Positions 44,555 to 54,482 of a DNA stretch of 64,000 bases are shown here, piece after piece. Location of the stretch: assembly GCF_014084125.1 (NCBI RefSeq), contig NZ_CP048405.1:6944001-7008000 (forward strand), in the 5' to 3' direction. The translations under genes and the position numbers were made by a program. The DNA is from Streptacidiphilus sp. PB12-B1b. GTDB taxonomy: Bacteria; Actinomycetota; Actinomycetes; Streptomycetales; Streptomycetaceae. Under the pieces are notes generated by a model. That model did no database searches, was not told where the DNA came from, and saw only the letters and a list, made by a program, of their open reading frames with translations. Position 1 is the stretch's first letter; the number at the start of each line of letters is the position of its first letter.

Positions 44555-45832
44555 ATGTCCACCGGCACGCCCTCCGGGGGGCTGGGCGCGCCCGTCGGCC
44601 CCGCCCAGCTGCTCTCCGGGGCCCGGCTGCCGGACGGCCGCACGGTGGACGTCCGGATCAGCGGCGGCCGGATCGAGGCGATCGGGGCGGCGGGCAGCCT
44701 GAGCGCCGCCGAACGACTGGACCTCAGCGGCTACCTGCTGCTCCCGGCCCCGGTGGAGCCCCATGCCCACCTGGACGAGGCGTTCAGCGCCGGCCCCTGG
44801 CCGGAGGCGGCGTCAGGCCCGCGTACCGGACCGACCCCGGGGCCCGCGCCGGAGCCCTCGCCGGAGGCGCTCCAGCGGCGGATCACCGAGGCGGCCCTCG
44901 GCGGCCTGGGCTACGGGGCGGTGGCGCAGCGCACCCATGTGCGGATCGGCGACGCGCACGCGCTGGTACGGCTGGAGGCCGCGCTGCAGGCGGCCCGGGG
45001 GCTGCGCGGCCTGATGGAGCTTCAGGTGGCGGTGTTGCCGCCGCCGTTGTCCGGGGCGGCCGGACGCGAGGGGCGCGCGCTGCTGCGGGAGGCGCTGGCG
45101 ATGGGCGCGCACGCCCTCGGCGGCAGTCCCGACCGGGAGGCCGACCCGGTCGGCTGCCTGCGCGCCCTGGCCACCCTGGCCGGTGAGGCGGAGCGGCCGC
45201 TGGACCTGCACACCGACGCCGCAGATCCGCTGCGGCTGGCGCAACTGACGGACGCGCTGCGGCCGTTGCGCACCCCGGTGACGCTCGGCCCGGTCCCGGG
45301 GCTGGGCCGGCCGGCCCCGGACGGGCTGGCGCGCGCCGCCGACCGGCTGGCCTCGGCCGGGATCGCGCTGGTCTGCCTGCCGCAGAGCGGCCGCTGCGTC
45401 GGCCTGGCGGCCGGGGCCGACGGCCCGCGCCGCGCCGGGACGGGTGTGCCGGTGCGGCGGCTGCGGGCGGCCGGGGTGGTGGTGGCGGCGGGCAGCGGCG
45501 CGGTGCGGGACACCGCCAACCCGGTCGGGCGGATGGACCCGCTGGAGGCCGCGTTCCTGCTGGCCGCCTGCGGCGAGCTGGACGTGGCCGCCGGGTACGA
45601 GTCGGTGAGCGCGGCCGCCCGGACGGTGCTGGGCCTGCCGCCGGTCCGGCTGGCCGTCGGCTTCCCGGCCGAGCTGCTGGCCGTGCGCGGCGAGAACCTG
45701 CGCGGGGTGCTCTCCGGCGGCCACAGCCGGGTGGTGCTGCACGCGGGCCGGGTGGTCAGCCGGACCAGCGCGGTCCGCGAGTACGCCGACCCGATCGCCC
45801 CGGCCGTGCCCCGCCAGGGCCGCAGCGGCTGA
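44555..45832 (+). CDS. Amidohydrolase family protein, cytosine-deaminase-like, probably inactive
   Basis: A 425-aa TIM-barrel amidohydrolase-family protein. The N-terminal metal motif PVEPHAHLDEAF (H70, H72) and the third ligand H219 in DLHTDAADP are kept. Compared with cytosine deaminase, the acid after H219 is Ala (E217 in E. coli), the next ligand His is replaced by Pro (VTLGPVPG), and the catalytic HDD is replaced by GSGAVRD (G315, A316). Loss of three key positions suggests a pseudoenzyme or a changed chemistry. It starts at ATG 44555 with AAGGAG upstream and stands alone after the tRNA pair. Confidence 0.8.
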   Translation: MSTGTPSGGLGAPVGPAQLLSGARLPDGRTVDVRISGGRIEAIGAAGSLSAAERLDLSGYLLLPAPVEPHAHLDEAFSAGPWPEAASGPRTGPTPGPAPEPSPEALQRRITEAALGGLGYGAVAQRTHVRIGDAHALVRLEAALQAARGLRGLMELQVAVLPPPLSGAAGREGRALLREALAMGAHALGGSPDREADPVGCLRALATLAGEAERPLDLHTDAADPLRLAQLTDALRPLRTPVTLGPVPGLGRPAPDGLARAADRLASAGIALVCLPQSGRCVGLAAGADGPRRAGTGVPVRRLRAAGVVVAAGSGAVRDTANPVGRMDPLEAAFLLAACGELDVAAGYESVSAAARTVLGLPPVRLAVGFPAELLAVRGENLRGVLSGGHSRVVLHAGRVVSRTSAVREYADPIAPAVPRQGRSG

Positions 45833-45880
45833 GGATCGCAGCGGGGACGCGCCACGGCGGGCACGGACTGCGGCGGAGAC

Positions 45881-45959
45881 GGGCTGCGGCGGGCTGGGGC
45901 TGGGACTGCGGCGGGAACGGGCTGCGGCGGGCTGGGGCTGGGACTGGGACTGCGGCGGG
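45881..45959. repeat. 38-bp G-rich tandem repeat
   Basis: About two copies of GGCTGCGGCGGGCTGGGG followed by CTGGGACTGCGGCGG, period 38 bp, in the gap between the converging amidohydrolase and GNAT genes. Confidence 0.75.
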
Positions 45960-45961
45960 CG

Positions 45962-46594
45962 TCAGCCCCGGACCGCGCGCCGGTAGTGCACCAGCAGCTC
46001 GCCCCAGTCGTCGATCCGAACCCGGCCGCTGCGGCGGAAGCCCATGGACTTGTACAGCCGGTTCGCCCGCAGGTTGTCGGCGTGCGTCCACAGCTGCGCC
46101 TGTTCGAATCCGCGCGCCGAGGCGCGGATCAGGACCTGCTCGACCAGCTGCCGCCCGATGTGCTGGCCCCAGCGGTCGGGGGCCACGCTGAGCTGGGATA
46201 TGTGCAGCAGCCCGGGGACGGGCGGCCCGGCGCCGTCCCGGTCGAGGCCCTGGAGGCCGAGGATGGTCCCGACCACCGCGCCCGGACCGGCGGAGCCGGG
46301 GTCGTGCACGCCGCCGTCCCATCCCGCGTCCACGCGGCCGTCCCGGTCGGCGCCCGGCCGCTGCGGGTCGCCGCCGCCAAGGTGCGCGCCGGGCGCGCCG
46401 GGCTCGTCGTCCGCCGGGCAGCGGGCGAGCAGCAGCAGCGCCCCCGGCGTGGCCATGCGCCGGTGGACCGAGGCGATGTGCGCCTCCGGCAGGGGCCTGC
46501 CGTTGCGGCGGACGACATGGGAGAGCGTCCACAGCCGTACCGCCGCGTCCACGTCCTGCGCCACGGCCTCGCGCACCGCCGCCTGCTCGCTCAT
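45962..46594 (-). CDS. GNAT family N-acetyltransferase
   Basis: A 210-aa GNAT. The acetyl-CoA site is in HISQLSVAPDRWGQHIGRQLVEQVL, and AQLWTHADNLRANRLYKSMGFRRSGR is the typical C-terminal substrate/CoA segment. Between strands 2 and 4 (about 63-105) there is a Gly/Asp/Pro-rich insertion not typical of the family and likely a flexible loop. Substrate unknown. ATG 46594. Confidence 0.85.
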   Translation of the reverse strand: MSEQAAVREAVAQDVDAAVRLWTLSHVVRRNGRPLPEAHIASVHRRMATPGALLLLARCPADDEPGAPGAHLGGGDPQRPGADRDGRVDAGWDGGVHDPGSAGPGAVVGTILGLQGLDRDGAGPPVPGLLHISQLSVAPDRWGQHIGRQLVEQVLIRASARGFEQAQLWTHADNLRANRLYKSMGFRRSGRVRIDDWGELLVHYRRAVRG

Positions 46595-46762
46595 TCCATG
46601 CCCCTGTTCCCTGCCGTGCGTCCAAGCGCTCCCCCGCCGAACCGAGCCGCATCGAACTGGTGCCGGAGGGACGGCAGTTCCTCTGGTCGGGCCGAGCCTA
46701 GGACGAACCTCCGGGCCGCCGCTAGCGAGGGTGCGCCATCGGTCCGCGCCGGAGGCGGCCGG

Positions 46763-47239
46763 TCACACCCCGCGCGGCGGCTGCGGCCGGGCCTGCCGGC
46801 TGTCGGCCGCCCCCTGCCCGGCCTGCGGGCTGCCGGGCAGGTAGGAGGCCCGGTTGAGGCCGCGGGTGAGGGTGCTGAGCTGCACGGCGTCCAGTTCGCC
46901 GACGGTGGTGGACTCGGTGATCCCGGCCAGGCTGACCAGGTCGTGGGCGGTGAACCAGCCGGTGTCGGGCAGGGCCCGGAGCAGCGCGCCGACCGGCATG
47001 GCCGCCGCGTCCTGGTTGCCGGATCTGGCCTCCAGCAAGGAGTGCACCAGCGCCGGGAGGCCCTCGGTGGCGACCGCGGCGAGGATCAGCTCGGCGGCCC
47101 GGGCCCGCTCGGCGGCGTCGGCCCGCACCGCGGCGGGGTCGGCGGCCGGTTCAGTGGCGGCCGGGCCGGTCGTGGATCCCGCTCCGGCGCTTCCGCCCGC
47201 CCCGGCGCCGGTCTGGCGTTCGCCCCTGTGCCACATCAT
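46763..47239 (-). CDS. Hypothetical protein, helical
   Basis: A 158-aa protein with a disordered Gly/Ala/Thr/Pro N-terminus (to about 40), a helical core (AAERARAAELILAAVATEG, then FTAHDLVSLAGITESTTVGELDAVQLSTLTRGL) and a Gln/Pro/Arg-rich tail. No family recognised. The ATGATG start at 47239 has GAGGAGG upstream, which supports a real gene. No membrane or catalytic motif is visible. Confidence 0.6.
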   Translation of the reverse strand: MMWHRGERQTGAGAGGSAGAGSTTGPAATEPAADPAAVRADAAERARAAELILAAVATEGLPALVHSLLEARSGNQDAAAMPVGALLRALPDTGWFTAHDLVSLAGITESTTVGELDAVQLSTLTRGLNRASYLPGSPQAGQGAADSRQARPQPPRGV

Positions 47240-47439
47240 CGTGCGCCTCCTCGTCCCGGAGGGGCCGTGCGGCGAGTGCGGGCCGTCCGTGCCCCTACGT
47301 CCACCACCACCATTGTCCGACCTGGGCTGCCCGGCGCACGCCGAGATCCGGGCGCCCCGGGCCGCCGTTCCGCTCTGGGCGATTCCGCCGAGAGCGTGCC
47401 GCCGTTCACAGCCCCCGGCCGGGCGGGCAGAGTCGGGGC

Positions 47440-48429
47440 ATGAGGCTGCTGCTGCTGGGTGGGACGGAATTCGTGGGCCGGGCCGTCGTCGACGAGGGGC
47501 TGGCCCGGGGCTGGGAGGTGACCGCGTTCAACCGCGGCCGCCAGGAACAGGCGCCGGGCGCCACCGCGCTGCGCGGTGACCGCACCGCCGCTGACGGGCT
47601 GTCGGCGCTCGCCACGGGCGAGTGGGACGTCGTGGTGGACACCTGGAGCGGCGCGCCGTCGGCGGTCCGGGACGCCGCGCGGCTGCTGGCCGGGCGGGCC
47701 GGGCACTACGTGTACGTGTCCAGCCGCTCGGTGTACGCGTTCCCGGCCCCGGCCGGGCTGGGGGAGGACGGGCCGCTGGTGGACGGCTCGCCCGACGACG
47801 GCGAGGTGGAGTACGCCGAGGCCAAGCGCGGCGGGGAGCTGGCGGCCATCGCGGCCTTCGGCGAGCGGGCGCTGCTGGCCCGGGCCGGGCTGATCCTCGG
47901 CCCCCGCGAGAACGTCGGACGGCTGCCCTGGTGGCTGCGGCGGATCGAGCGCGGCGGGCCGGTCCTGGCGCCCGGGCCGCGCGGGCTGCCGCTGCAGTAC
48001 GTGGACGCCCGCGACCTCGCCGCCTGGGTGCTGGACGCCGCCGGGCGCGGGCTCGGCGGCGCGTACAACGTGGTCAGCCCGCCCGGGCACGCCACCATGG
48101 GCGAGCTGCTGGAGTCCTGCGTCCGGGTGACCGGCTCCGGCGCCGAGCTGCGGTGGACCGACCCGGAGCCGATCCTGGCCGCCGGGGTCGAGCCCTGGAC
48201 CGACCTGCCGGTGTGGATCCCGCCGGGCGAGCTGTACGACGCCCTGCACCAGGGGGACGTCGGCAAGGCCGTCGGCGCTGGCCTGCGTTGCCGCCCGGTG
48301 GCGGAGACCGTGGCCGACACCTGGCGCTGGCTGCGGGAGTCGGACGCGCCCCCGCCGGCCCCGCGCCACGGCCGTCGCCCGCCCGGGCTGGAGCCGGAGC
48401 GGGAGGCGGAGCTGCTGCGGCGGCCCTGA
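47440..48429 (+). CDS. NAD(P)-dependent epimerase/reductase (extended SDR)
   Basis: A 329-aa extended short-chain dehydrogenase-like protein. It begins MRLLLLGGTEFVGRAVVDE with the GxxxFxG nucleotide motif, has YVSSRSVYAF and the catalytic-type YAEAKRGGE, and a C-terminal domain with LQYVDARDLAAWVLD. Resembles the sugar-nucleotide epimerase/mRNA-binding family; substrate unknown. Separate transcript, diverging from the hypothetical gene at 46763-47239. Confidence 0.8.
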   Translation: MRLLLLGGTEFVGRAVVDEGLARGWEVTAFNRGRQEQAPGATALRGDRTAADGLSALATGEWDVVVDTWSGAPSAVRDAARLLAGRAGHYVYVSSRSVYAFPAPAGLGEDGPLVDGSPDDGEVEYAEAKRGGELAAIAAFGERALLARAGLILGPRENVGRLPWWLRRIERGGPVLAPGPRGLPLQYVDARDLAAWVLDAAGRGLGGAYNVVSPPGHATMGELLESCVRVTGSGAELRWTDPEPILAAGVEPWTDLPVWIPPGELYDALHQGDVGKAVGAGLRCRPVAETVADTWRWLRESDAPPPAPRHGRRPPGLEPEREAELLRRP

Positions 48430-48470
48430 CCCGGGGGCCGCGCCGGTCGGTCGAAGCGAACCGAAGCGAA

Positions 48471-48510
48471 TCGGCCCGGCCCGGCCCGGTCCGGCCCGGC
48501 CCCGCCCGGT
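48471..48510. repeat. CCCGG pentanucleotide repeat
   Basis: About eight imperfect CCCGG/CCGGC units between the epimerase stop and the ABC ATPase stop (converging genes); preceded by a doubled CCGAAGCGAA. Simple-sequence tract, no terminator-like hairpin recognised. Confidence 0.7.
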
Positions 48511-48514
48511 CACG

Positions 48515-50599
48515 TCAGACCGGCGTGGACGCCCCCTCCGCGGCGGCCGTCGGCGCCGGGATCTCCGGCAGCGGCGTCCGCAGCGGGAAGTGGCAGGCCG
48601 CCACATGGCCGGGGCCGAAGTGCCGCAGCTGCGGCTCCTCCTCCGCGCACCGGCGCTGCGCCAGCGGGCAGCGGGTGCGGAAGCGGCAGCCCGAGGGCGG
48701 GTCCAGCGGGCTGGGCAGCTCGCCCCTGATCCCGCCGCCGCGCTTGGTGCGCTCCAGCTCCGGCTCGGGCACCGGTATGGCCTCCAGCAGGCCCGCGGTG
48801 TACGGGTGGGCGGTGCGGTGGTGGATGTCGTCCCCGCTGCCGACCTCGACCATCCGCCCCAGGTACATCACCCCGATCCGGTCGGCCAGGTACTTCACCA
48901 CCGCCAGGTCGTGCGAGATGACCACGTACGAGAGCCGGTGGGCGGCCTGCAGCCGCTTCATCAGGTTGAGCACCTGGGCGCGGATGGAGACGTCCAGCGC
49001 GGAGACCGGCTCGTCGGCGACGATCACCCGGGGCGTCAGCGTGAGCGCCCGGGCCAGGCCGATGCGCTGCCGCTGGCCGCCGGAGAACTCGTGCGGGAAC
49101 CGATCCAGGGCGCTCTCCGGCAGGCCGACCTCGGCCAGCAGCTCGGCGGCGCGCTCCAGCCGCTCCTTGGCGGTGCCGATGCCCTGGATCTGCAGCGGCT
49201 CCAGCAGGGTGCTGCTGACCCGCATCCGGGGATCGAGCGAGCTCATCGGGTCCTGGAACATCATCTGCAGATCCCGGCGGTGGCGGCGCAGTTCGCGCCC
49301 GCGCAGGCTGCTGATGTCGGTGCCGTCCAGGCTGACCGTGCCGGAGCTGGGCCGTTCCAGGCCGACGATCATGCGGCCGAGGGTGGTCTTGCCGCAGCCG
49401 GACTCGCCGACCAGGCCGAAGGTCTCGCCGTAGCCGAGCGTGAGCGACACGTCCGAGACGGCGTGGACGGAGAGCCGCTCCCGGCCCAGGAACCCGCCCC
49501 GGCCGGCCGGGAACTCCTTGACCAGGCTGCGGACCTCCAGCAGCGGGCGGGCGTCGGCCGTCTCGACCTCGGCCTCCGCCCTGGCCTGCGCCGCGACCGT
49601 CAGCACCGGCTCGGCCGGGGGCAGCGGGCCGTCGGTCGGGTGCCAGCAGGCGAACAGGTGCTGCTCGCTCCCGGCCAGGGCCGGCTCCTCCTCCCGGCAA
49701 CGGTCGGTGGCGTACGCGCAGCGCTCGGCGAAGCGGCAGCCCCGGGGCGGGTCGGCGAGGTCCGGCGGCAGGCCGGGGACGGTGTAGAGGGCGCGGGTGC
49801 TGTCCTGGCCGAGGGTGGGCGTGGCCGCCAGCAGGCCCTGGGTGTAGGGGTGGCGCATGGCGCCGAACAGCGCGTCGGTGCCGGTGCTCTCGGCGATCCG
49901 CCCGGCGTACATGACGTTGATCCGATCGGCGTGCCCGGCCATGATGCCCATGTCGTGGGTGATCAGGATCATCGCCATGCCCAGCCGGTCCTTGAGGTCG
50001 GCGAGGAGGGTGAGGATCTGCGCCTGGATGGTGACGTCCAGGGCGGTGGTGGGCTCGTCCGCGATGAGCACCTTGGGCTCGTTGGCGAGCGCCATGGCGA
50101 TCATCACCCGCTGCCGCAGGCCGCCGGAGAGCTGGTGCGGGTAGTCCCCGAGCCGCTCCTTGGGGTGCGGCAGGCCGACCAGGCCGAGCACCTCGGCGGC
50201 CCGGTCCATGGCTTCGGCCTTCGAGCAGCCTCGGTGCAGCAGGACCGGTTCGGCGACCTGGTAGCCGATGGTCTTGGTCGGGTCGAGCGAGCTCATCGGG
50301 TCCTGGAAGACCATGGCGATCTCGTTGCCGCGCACCGCCCGCAGTTCGCGCTCGGGCAGGCCGACGAGTTCGCGCCCGGCGAGCACCACCGACGACCTGC
50401 CGATCATCGCGCCGCCCGGGGGCAGCAGCCCCATCAGCGAGAGCCCGGTCATGGACTTCCCGCAGCCGGATTCGCCGACCAGGCCGAGGGTCTCGCCCGC
50501 GTCCAGGTGGAAGGAGACGTCGTCCACGGCCTGGACCACGCGGCGGTCGCCGGTTCGGATGTGCGTGGTGAGGTGGTTGACCTCGAGGAGGGGGGCCAT
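48515..50599 (-). CDS. Fused two-domain peptide ABC transporter ATPase (DppD-DppF-like)
   Basis: A 694-aa protein with two ABC cassettes in one chain. Walker A sequences are GESGCGKS (43-50) and, in the second half, GESGCGKT; signatures are LSGGLRQR and FSGGQRQR; Walker B ends are [12 protein letters not shown] and [12 protein letters not shown]. Each half ends with the oligopeptide-transporter C-terminal Cys motif ([13 protein letters not shown] and [13 protein letters not shown]). It would drive both permeases of the operon. Start ATG 50599, 10 bp after the DppC-like stop. Confidence 0.95.
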   Translation of the reverse strand: MAPLLEVNHLTTHIRTGDRRVVQAVDDVSFHLDAGETLGLVGESGCGKSMTGLSLMGLLPPGGAMIGRSSVVLAGRELVGLPERELRAVRGNEIAMVFQDPMSSLDPTKTIGYQVAEPVLLHRGCSKAEAMDRAAEVLGLVGLPHPKERLGDYPHQLSGGLRQRVMIAMALANEPKVLIADEPTTALDVTIQAQILTLLADLKDRLGMAMILITHDMGIMAGHADRINVMYAGRIAESTGTDALFGAMRHPYTQGLLAATPTLGQDSTRALYTVPGLPPDLADPPRGCRFAERCAYATDRCREEEPALAGSEQHLFACWHPTDGPLPPAEPVLTVAAQARAEAEVETADARPLLEVRSLVKEFPAGRGGFLGRERLSVHAVSDVSLTLGYGETFGLVGESGCGKTTLGRMIVGLERPSSGTVSLDGTDISSLRGRELRRHRRDLQMMFQDPMSSLDPRMRVSSTLLEPLQIQGIGTAKERLERAAELLAEVGLPESALDRFPHEFSGGQRQRIGLARALTLTPRVIVADEPVSALDVSIRAQVLNLMKRLQAAHRLSYVVISHDLAVVKYLADRIGVMYLGRMVEVGSGDDIHHRTAHPYTAGLLEAIPVPEPELERTKRGGGIRGELPSPLDPPSGCRFRTRCPLAQRRCAEEEPQLRHFGPGHVAACHFPLRTPLPEIPAPTAAAEGASTPV

Positions 50600-50609
50600 G
50601 TCGTTCCCG

Positions 50610-51566
50610 TCAGTTCTTGCTCAGGCGGACGTCCAGGGCGTTGTGGACGGCGTCACCGATCAGGTTGAACGCCACCACCGTCACGATCAGGATGATCGCG
50701 GGCGGGTACACCAGCCACCAGTAGCCGTCGAAGAGGTAGTTGAGGCCGTCCGAGAGCATGGTGCCCCAGTCGGCGTGCGGCGGCGGCAGGCCGAGGCCGA
50801 GGAAGCTCAGGGTCGACAGGGTGAGGATGGCGTCGGCCACGGTGAAGGTGGCGCTGACGATGATCACGCCGATGGCGTTGGGCAGCAGGTGCCGGACCAC
50901 CACGCGCCAGCGGGTGGCGCCCATCATGGTCGCCGCCAGCACGAAGTCCCGGGTGCGCAGGGTCAGCACCTCGCCGCGCACCAGCCTGGCCACGCCGATC
51001 CAGGAGAGCAGCGACAGCAGGATGATGATCATCCACAGGTTGGGGGTGAACAGGTTCACCAGGATCAGCAGCAGTACCAGGCCGGGGACGGCCAGGAAGG
51101 TGTCGATGACCCGCATCATCAGGGAGTCCACGATGCCGCCGACCAGCCCGGCGAACGCCCCGTACAGGGCGCCCAGGACGGTGGTGGCGACGGCCACCGC
51201 GAAGCCCAGCTCCAGCGACGACCGCCCGCCCTCCATCAGCCGTCCGAGCACGTCGTAGCCGGAGGCGTCGGTGCCCAGCGGATGCGCGCTGCTGGGCGGC
51301 AGTTCGGCCAGGTCGAGCCGGACGGTCACCTGGTCGGTGTGGTAGAACAGCGGCCCCAGGAAGCAGAACAGGGCGATCACGACGACCGTCAGCGCGCCTG
51401 CGACGGCGAGCCGGTTGTGGATGAACGCCTGCCAGATGAGCCGGCCGGAGCCGGTGCGCGCGGCGAGCGCGCCCGCCTCGGCGGTCTCGGACCGGCCGGT
51501 CCCGGCGGCCCGGCCGGGCGGTTCGGGCAGCTCGGCGGTGCCGGTGCCCGGTTCAGGAGCTGACAT
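50610..51566 (-). CDS. Peptide ABC transporter permease (DppC-like)
   Basis: A 318-aa membrane protein with six helices after a Pro/Glu/Ala-rich N-terminus; HPLGTDASGYDVLGRLMEGGRSSL is the hallmark of DppC/OppC permeases and the EAA-like coupling loop is LVRGEVLTLRTRDFVLAATMMGA. The start at ATG 51566 overlaps the DppB-like gene by 14 bp. Forms the channel with the DppB-like subunit. Confidence 0.93.
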   Translation of the reverse strand: MSAPEPGTGTAELPEPPGRAAGTGRSETAEAGALAARTGSGRLIWQAFIHNRLAVAGALTVVVIALFCFLGPLFYHTDQVTVRLDLAELPPSSAHPLGTDASGYDVLGRLMEGGRSSLELGFAVAVATTVLGALYGAFAGLVGGIVDSLMMRVIDTFLAVPGLVLLLILVNLFTPNLWMIIILLSLLSWIGVARLVRGEVLTLRTRDFVLAATMMGATRWRVVVRHLLPNAIGVIIVSATFTVADAILTLSTLSFLGLGLPPPHADWGTMLSDGLNYLFDGYWWLVYPPAIILIVTVVAFNLIGDAVHNALDVRLSKN

Positions 51567-52506
51567 AGCGGATCCGTGGGTCGAGGAGGCTGTAGACGAC
51601 GTCGGCGACGAGGTTCCCGGCGACCGTGGCCACGCCGACGACCAGCGTGGAGCCCAGCAGGATCGGGTAGTCGTGGCTGGTGGCGGCCTGGAAGAAGAGC
51701 AGGCCCATGCCGGGGTAGTTGAAGACCTCCTCCGCGATCACCGCGCCGGCCACGATCCCCGGTGCGGAGAGCCCGAGCAGGGTGATGATCGGCAGCATGG
51801 AGTTGCGCAGCACGTGCCGGGCCAGCACCAGCCGCTCGGGCAGACCCTTGGCCCGGACCACCCGGATGTAGTCCTGGGCCAGGGCGTCGATCGCCGAGGA
51901 GCGCATGTAGCGGCTGTAGCCGGAGAAGCTGCCCAGCGTCATCGTCGCCAACGGCAGCACCAGGGCGCGCGGGTCGGCCAGGATGCCGCCCACCGACACT
52001 GCCTGCGGCGCCTCCGGCGGCAGCAGGTGCAGCTGCACGCAGAAGACCGAGATCAGCAGCAGCGCGAAGAAGAAGTCCGGCATGGAATACAGCACGAACG
52101 CCACCGCGGTGAGCACGTTGTCGGCGAAGCCGCCGCGCCGCACCGCCTGGCCGATGCCCAGCGGCAGGGCGATCAGCAGCGACAGCACCGTGGAGATCCC
52201 CACCAGCACCGCGTCCCTGGGCACCCGCTGGGCGATCAGCGTGGAGACCGGCTGCTGCAGCGAGTACGAGGTGCCGAGGTCGCCCTCGCACACCTGCCGC
52301 ACATAGGTGAGGAACTGCTTGTACAGCGGCTGGTCGAGCCCGTTGACGCTGTTGAAGATGGCGATGCGGCCGGGCGTGGCCTTGACCCCCAGGGTGGCCC
52401 GGGCCGCGCTCCCGGGCTCCAGGTGGAGCATGACGAAGGTCAGGACCATCACGCCGATGACGACGGCGACCGCCTGACCCACGCGCCGCAGGAGGTAGCT
52501 GCTCAC
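51553..52506 (-). CDS. Peptide ABC transporter permease (DppB-like)
   Basis: A 317-aa permease: YLLRRVGQAVAVVIGVMVLTF at the start, six membrane helices, LGTSYSLQQPVSTLIAQRVP periplasmic loop and coupling loop SSAIDALAQDYIRVVRAKGL. GTG 52506 overlaps the solute-binding-protein stop (GTGA), and its 3' end overlaps the next permease, so the operon is tightly coupled. Confidence 0.93.
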   Translation of the reverse strand: MSSYLLRRVGQAVAVVIGVMVLTFVMLHLEPGSAARATLGVKATPGRIAIFNSVNGLDQPLYKQFLTYVRQVCEGDLGTSYSLQQPVSTLIAQRVPRDAVLVGISTVLSLLIALPLGIGQAVRRGGFADNVLTAVAFVLYSMPDFFFALLLISVFCVQLHLLPPEAPQAVSVGGILADPRALVLPLATMTLGSFSGYSRYMRSSAIDALAQDYIRVVRAKGLPERLVLARHVLRNSMLPIITLLGLSAPGIVAGAVIAEEVFNYPGMGLLFFQAATSHDYPILLGSTLVVGVATVAGNLVADVVYSLLDPRIRYVSS

Positions 52507-54350
52507 TTGGTGAAGTACCAGACTTCCGGGTTCAGCCCGCCCGAGAACGGGTTGAGCGGGGTGACGCCCTGCAGGTTCTTCCGGTAGACCAGGATGGCCT
52601 CCTGGTTGGGCAGCCACAGCCACGGCAACTGCTGGGCGGTGTAGTCCTCGTAGGCGAAGAACGCCGAGGTCTGCGAGCCGAACTCGGTGGCGTTGATCAG
52701 CTGGTCCATCTCCGGGCTGGCGTAGCCGCCGGAGTTGTTGTCGCCGGTGCTGTTGAAGAAGCCGTCCCCGGCCGGGTAGAGCGGGTACGGGTCGTAGCCG
52801 TAGTCCACCAGCTGCCAGCCGCAGGTGGCGGCCGGGTGCGAGGCGGCGGTGCACGAGCCCATGGCGCCGATCAGCGTGTTGAAGGGCTCGGCCTTGAGGT
52901 TGACGGTGATGCCCTCCTGGGCCTCCGAGGACTGGATCGCCGCCTCCTGCTCACCGGTGGCGGTGTTGCCGGAGGAGTAGGCCAGTTCGAAGGTCAGCGG
53001 CTCGCCGGCGGTGATCCCGGCGCCGCACTGCGCGGGCCCGGTGCCCGGCGACTGGCAGACGGTCTTGCCGTTGGGCACCACCTTCCACCCGTGCGCCGTC
53101 AGCAGCGCGGCGGCCTTGGACGGGTTGTACGGGTAGGGCCCGCCGGACTTCTCCAGCGGCGAGGCCCAGGGCCCGGTCGCGGTCAGCGGGACCGGTCCGT
53201 TGCCCGGGTCGGCGTAGCCGCCGTAGACCTTGGAGACGATCTGCGGGCGGTTGATCAGGTCCTCCAGCGCCTGGCGCACGTAGAGCTGCTGGAGCTCCGG
53301 CCCGACCTTGGCGTTGTAGAGGTTGGGGATGATGCCGGCCACGCCCGGGATCGGGATGCTGGCCACCGAGTAGCCGTCCGCCTCCAGCGCCCCGGCCTGC
53401 TTGACGTCGTTCAGCGGCAGGCCGCCCACGTCCAGGGTGGTGCCCGAGCGCAGCACGTTCAGCTCGGCGGTGTCGGTGGTGAACGGGGTCTCGACGACGC
53501 TGGAGACGATCGGCTTGTCCGGCCCGGAGTAGTGCGCGTTGGGCACGTAGCTGTAGTAGCCGTCGGTGCGGAACGCCGACAGCTGCCAGGGGCCGTCCAC
53601 CACCTTCCACAGCGGGTTGGTGGCGAAGGTGGTCATGTCGCCGCCCTGCTTCTGCAGGAAGGCGTAGACGGCCTTGGCCCCGGCCGTGGTCTGGTCGGCG
53701 TTGCCGACGGCGCCGGTGGTGGAGGTCTTGTCCCAGGCGTGCTGCGGCAGCAGCGGGATCTCGCTGAGCACGTCGTCGGTGAAGAAGCTCGGGTTGTACG
53801 CCTTGGTGAGGTCCAGCACGACGGTGTGGGCGTCCGGTGCGGTCACCTTGGACACGTCGTCGGGGAACAGCCCGGGCACGTAGCCGGACCAGTTGGAGGC
53901 GTTGGCCTTCAGCAGGTTGTAGACGAAGGTGAAGTCCCGGCTGGTGATCGGCTGTCCGTCGGACCAGTTCCAGTCCTTCAGGCCGATGGTGACCTGCTTG
54001 TCGCCGTCCCCGTAGACGATGGAGGTGGTCAGGCTCTCCTGCGGGTTGATCACCGACTGGGCGCCGTCGCCGGAGTAGACCAGGAAGGGCCACATGCCCT
54101 GGGTGAGGTTGACGTTGTAGCCGTCGGTGTTGGTCGCCGGGGTGAGCGGGAAGACGAAGTTGGGCGAGGCGCCCACCTCGGCGATGGTGACCGTTCCGCC
54201 GTGCTGCAACTGGCCCTTGGGCGCGGAGCTGCCCGAGTTGCCGTTGCCTATCGCGCCGCCGGATCCGCTGCTGCCACCGCTGCACCCCGCCACGGTCAAC
54301 GCCAGAGTCAGTGCGACCGACGTGACGGCCAGATGGCGGGTCATTCTCAT
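52503..54350 (-). CDS. Peptide ABC transporter solute-binding lipoprotein (SBP_bac_5 family)
   Basis: A 615-aa precursor. The signal peptide ends in the lipobox TVAGCSGG (Cys23), then a Gly/Ser linker and the SBP family 5 fold (LTTSIVYGDGDKQVTIGLKD, then WNWSDGQPITSRDFTFVYN). It captures peptides, or possibly nickel or other ligands, for the two permeases and the fused ATPase downstream. ATG 54350; ATG 54344 is equally possible. First gene of a four-gene operon; a Crp-like site lies about 130 bp upstream. Confidence 0.92.
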   Translation of the reverse strand: MRMTRHLAVTSVALTLALTVAGCSGGSSGSGGAIGNGNSGSSAPKGQLQHGGTVTIAEVGASPNFVFPLTPATNTDGYNVNLTQGMWPFLVYSGDGAQSVINPQESLTTSIVYGDGDKQVTIGLKDWNWSDGQPITSRDFTFVYNLLKANASNWSGYVPGLFPDDVSKVTAPDAHTVVLDLTKAYNPSFFTDDVLSEIPLLPQHAWDKTSTTGAVGNADQTTAGAKAVYAFLQKQGGDMTTFATNPLWKVVDGPWQLSAFRTDGYYSYVPNAHYSGPDKPIVSSVVETPFTTDTAELNVLRSGTTLDVGGLPLNDVKQAGALEADGYSVASIPIPGVAGIIPNLYNAKVGPELQQLYVRQALEDLINRPQIVSKVYGGYADPGNGPVPLTATGPWASPLEKSGGPYPYNPSKAAALLTAHGWKVVPNGKTVCQSPGTGPAQCGAGITAGEPLTFELAYSSGNTATGEQEAAIQSSEAQEGITVNLKAEPFNTLIGAMGSCTAASHPAATCGWQLVDYGYDPYPLYPAGDGFFNSTGDNNSGGYASPEMDQLINATEFGSQTSAFFAYEDYTAQQLPWLWLPNQEAILVYRKNLQGVTPLNPFSGGLNPEVWYFTK

Positions 54351-54482
54351 TCGGGTTGTCGCCTTCCGTAGCTCAAAACGCGCATGTGGCAGGGGTTTTC
54401 ACGGCAGGGATGGCTGTCACCCCGCCGCGGAATGGCAGGAACACTTCACCATGGATGCCCCTGGGGCGCGCTGCGGAATCGT

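Noticed and set aside
48471-48510. Terminator at the CCCGG repeat
   Set aside because: The tract is a direct pentanucleotide repeat with no defined hairpin; kept only as a repeat.
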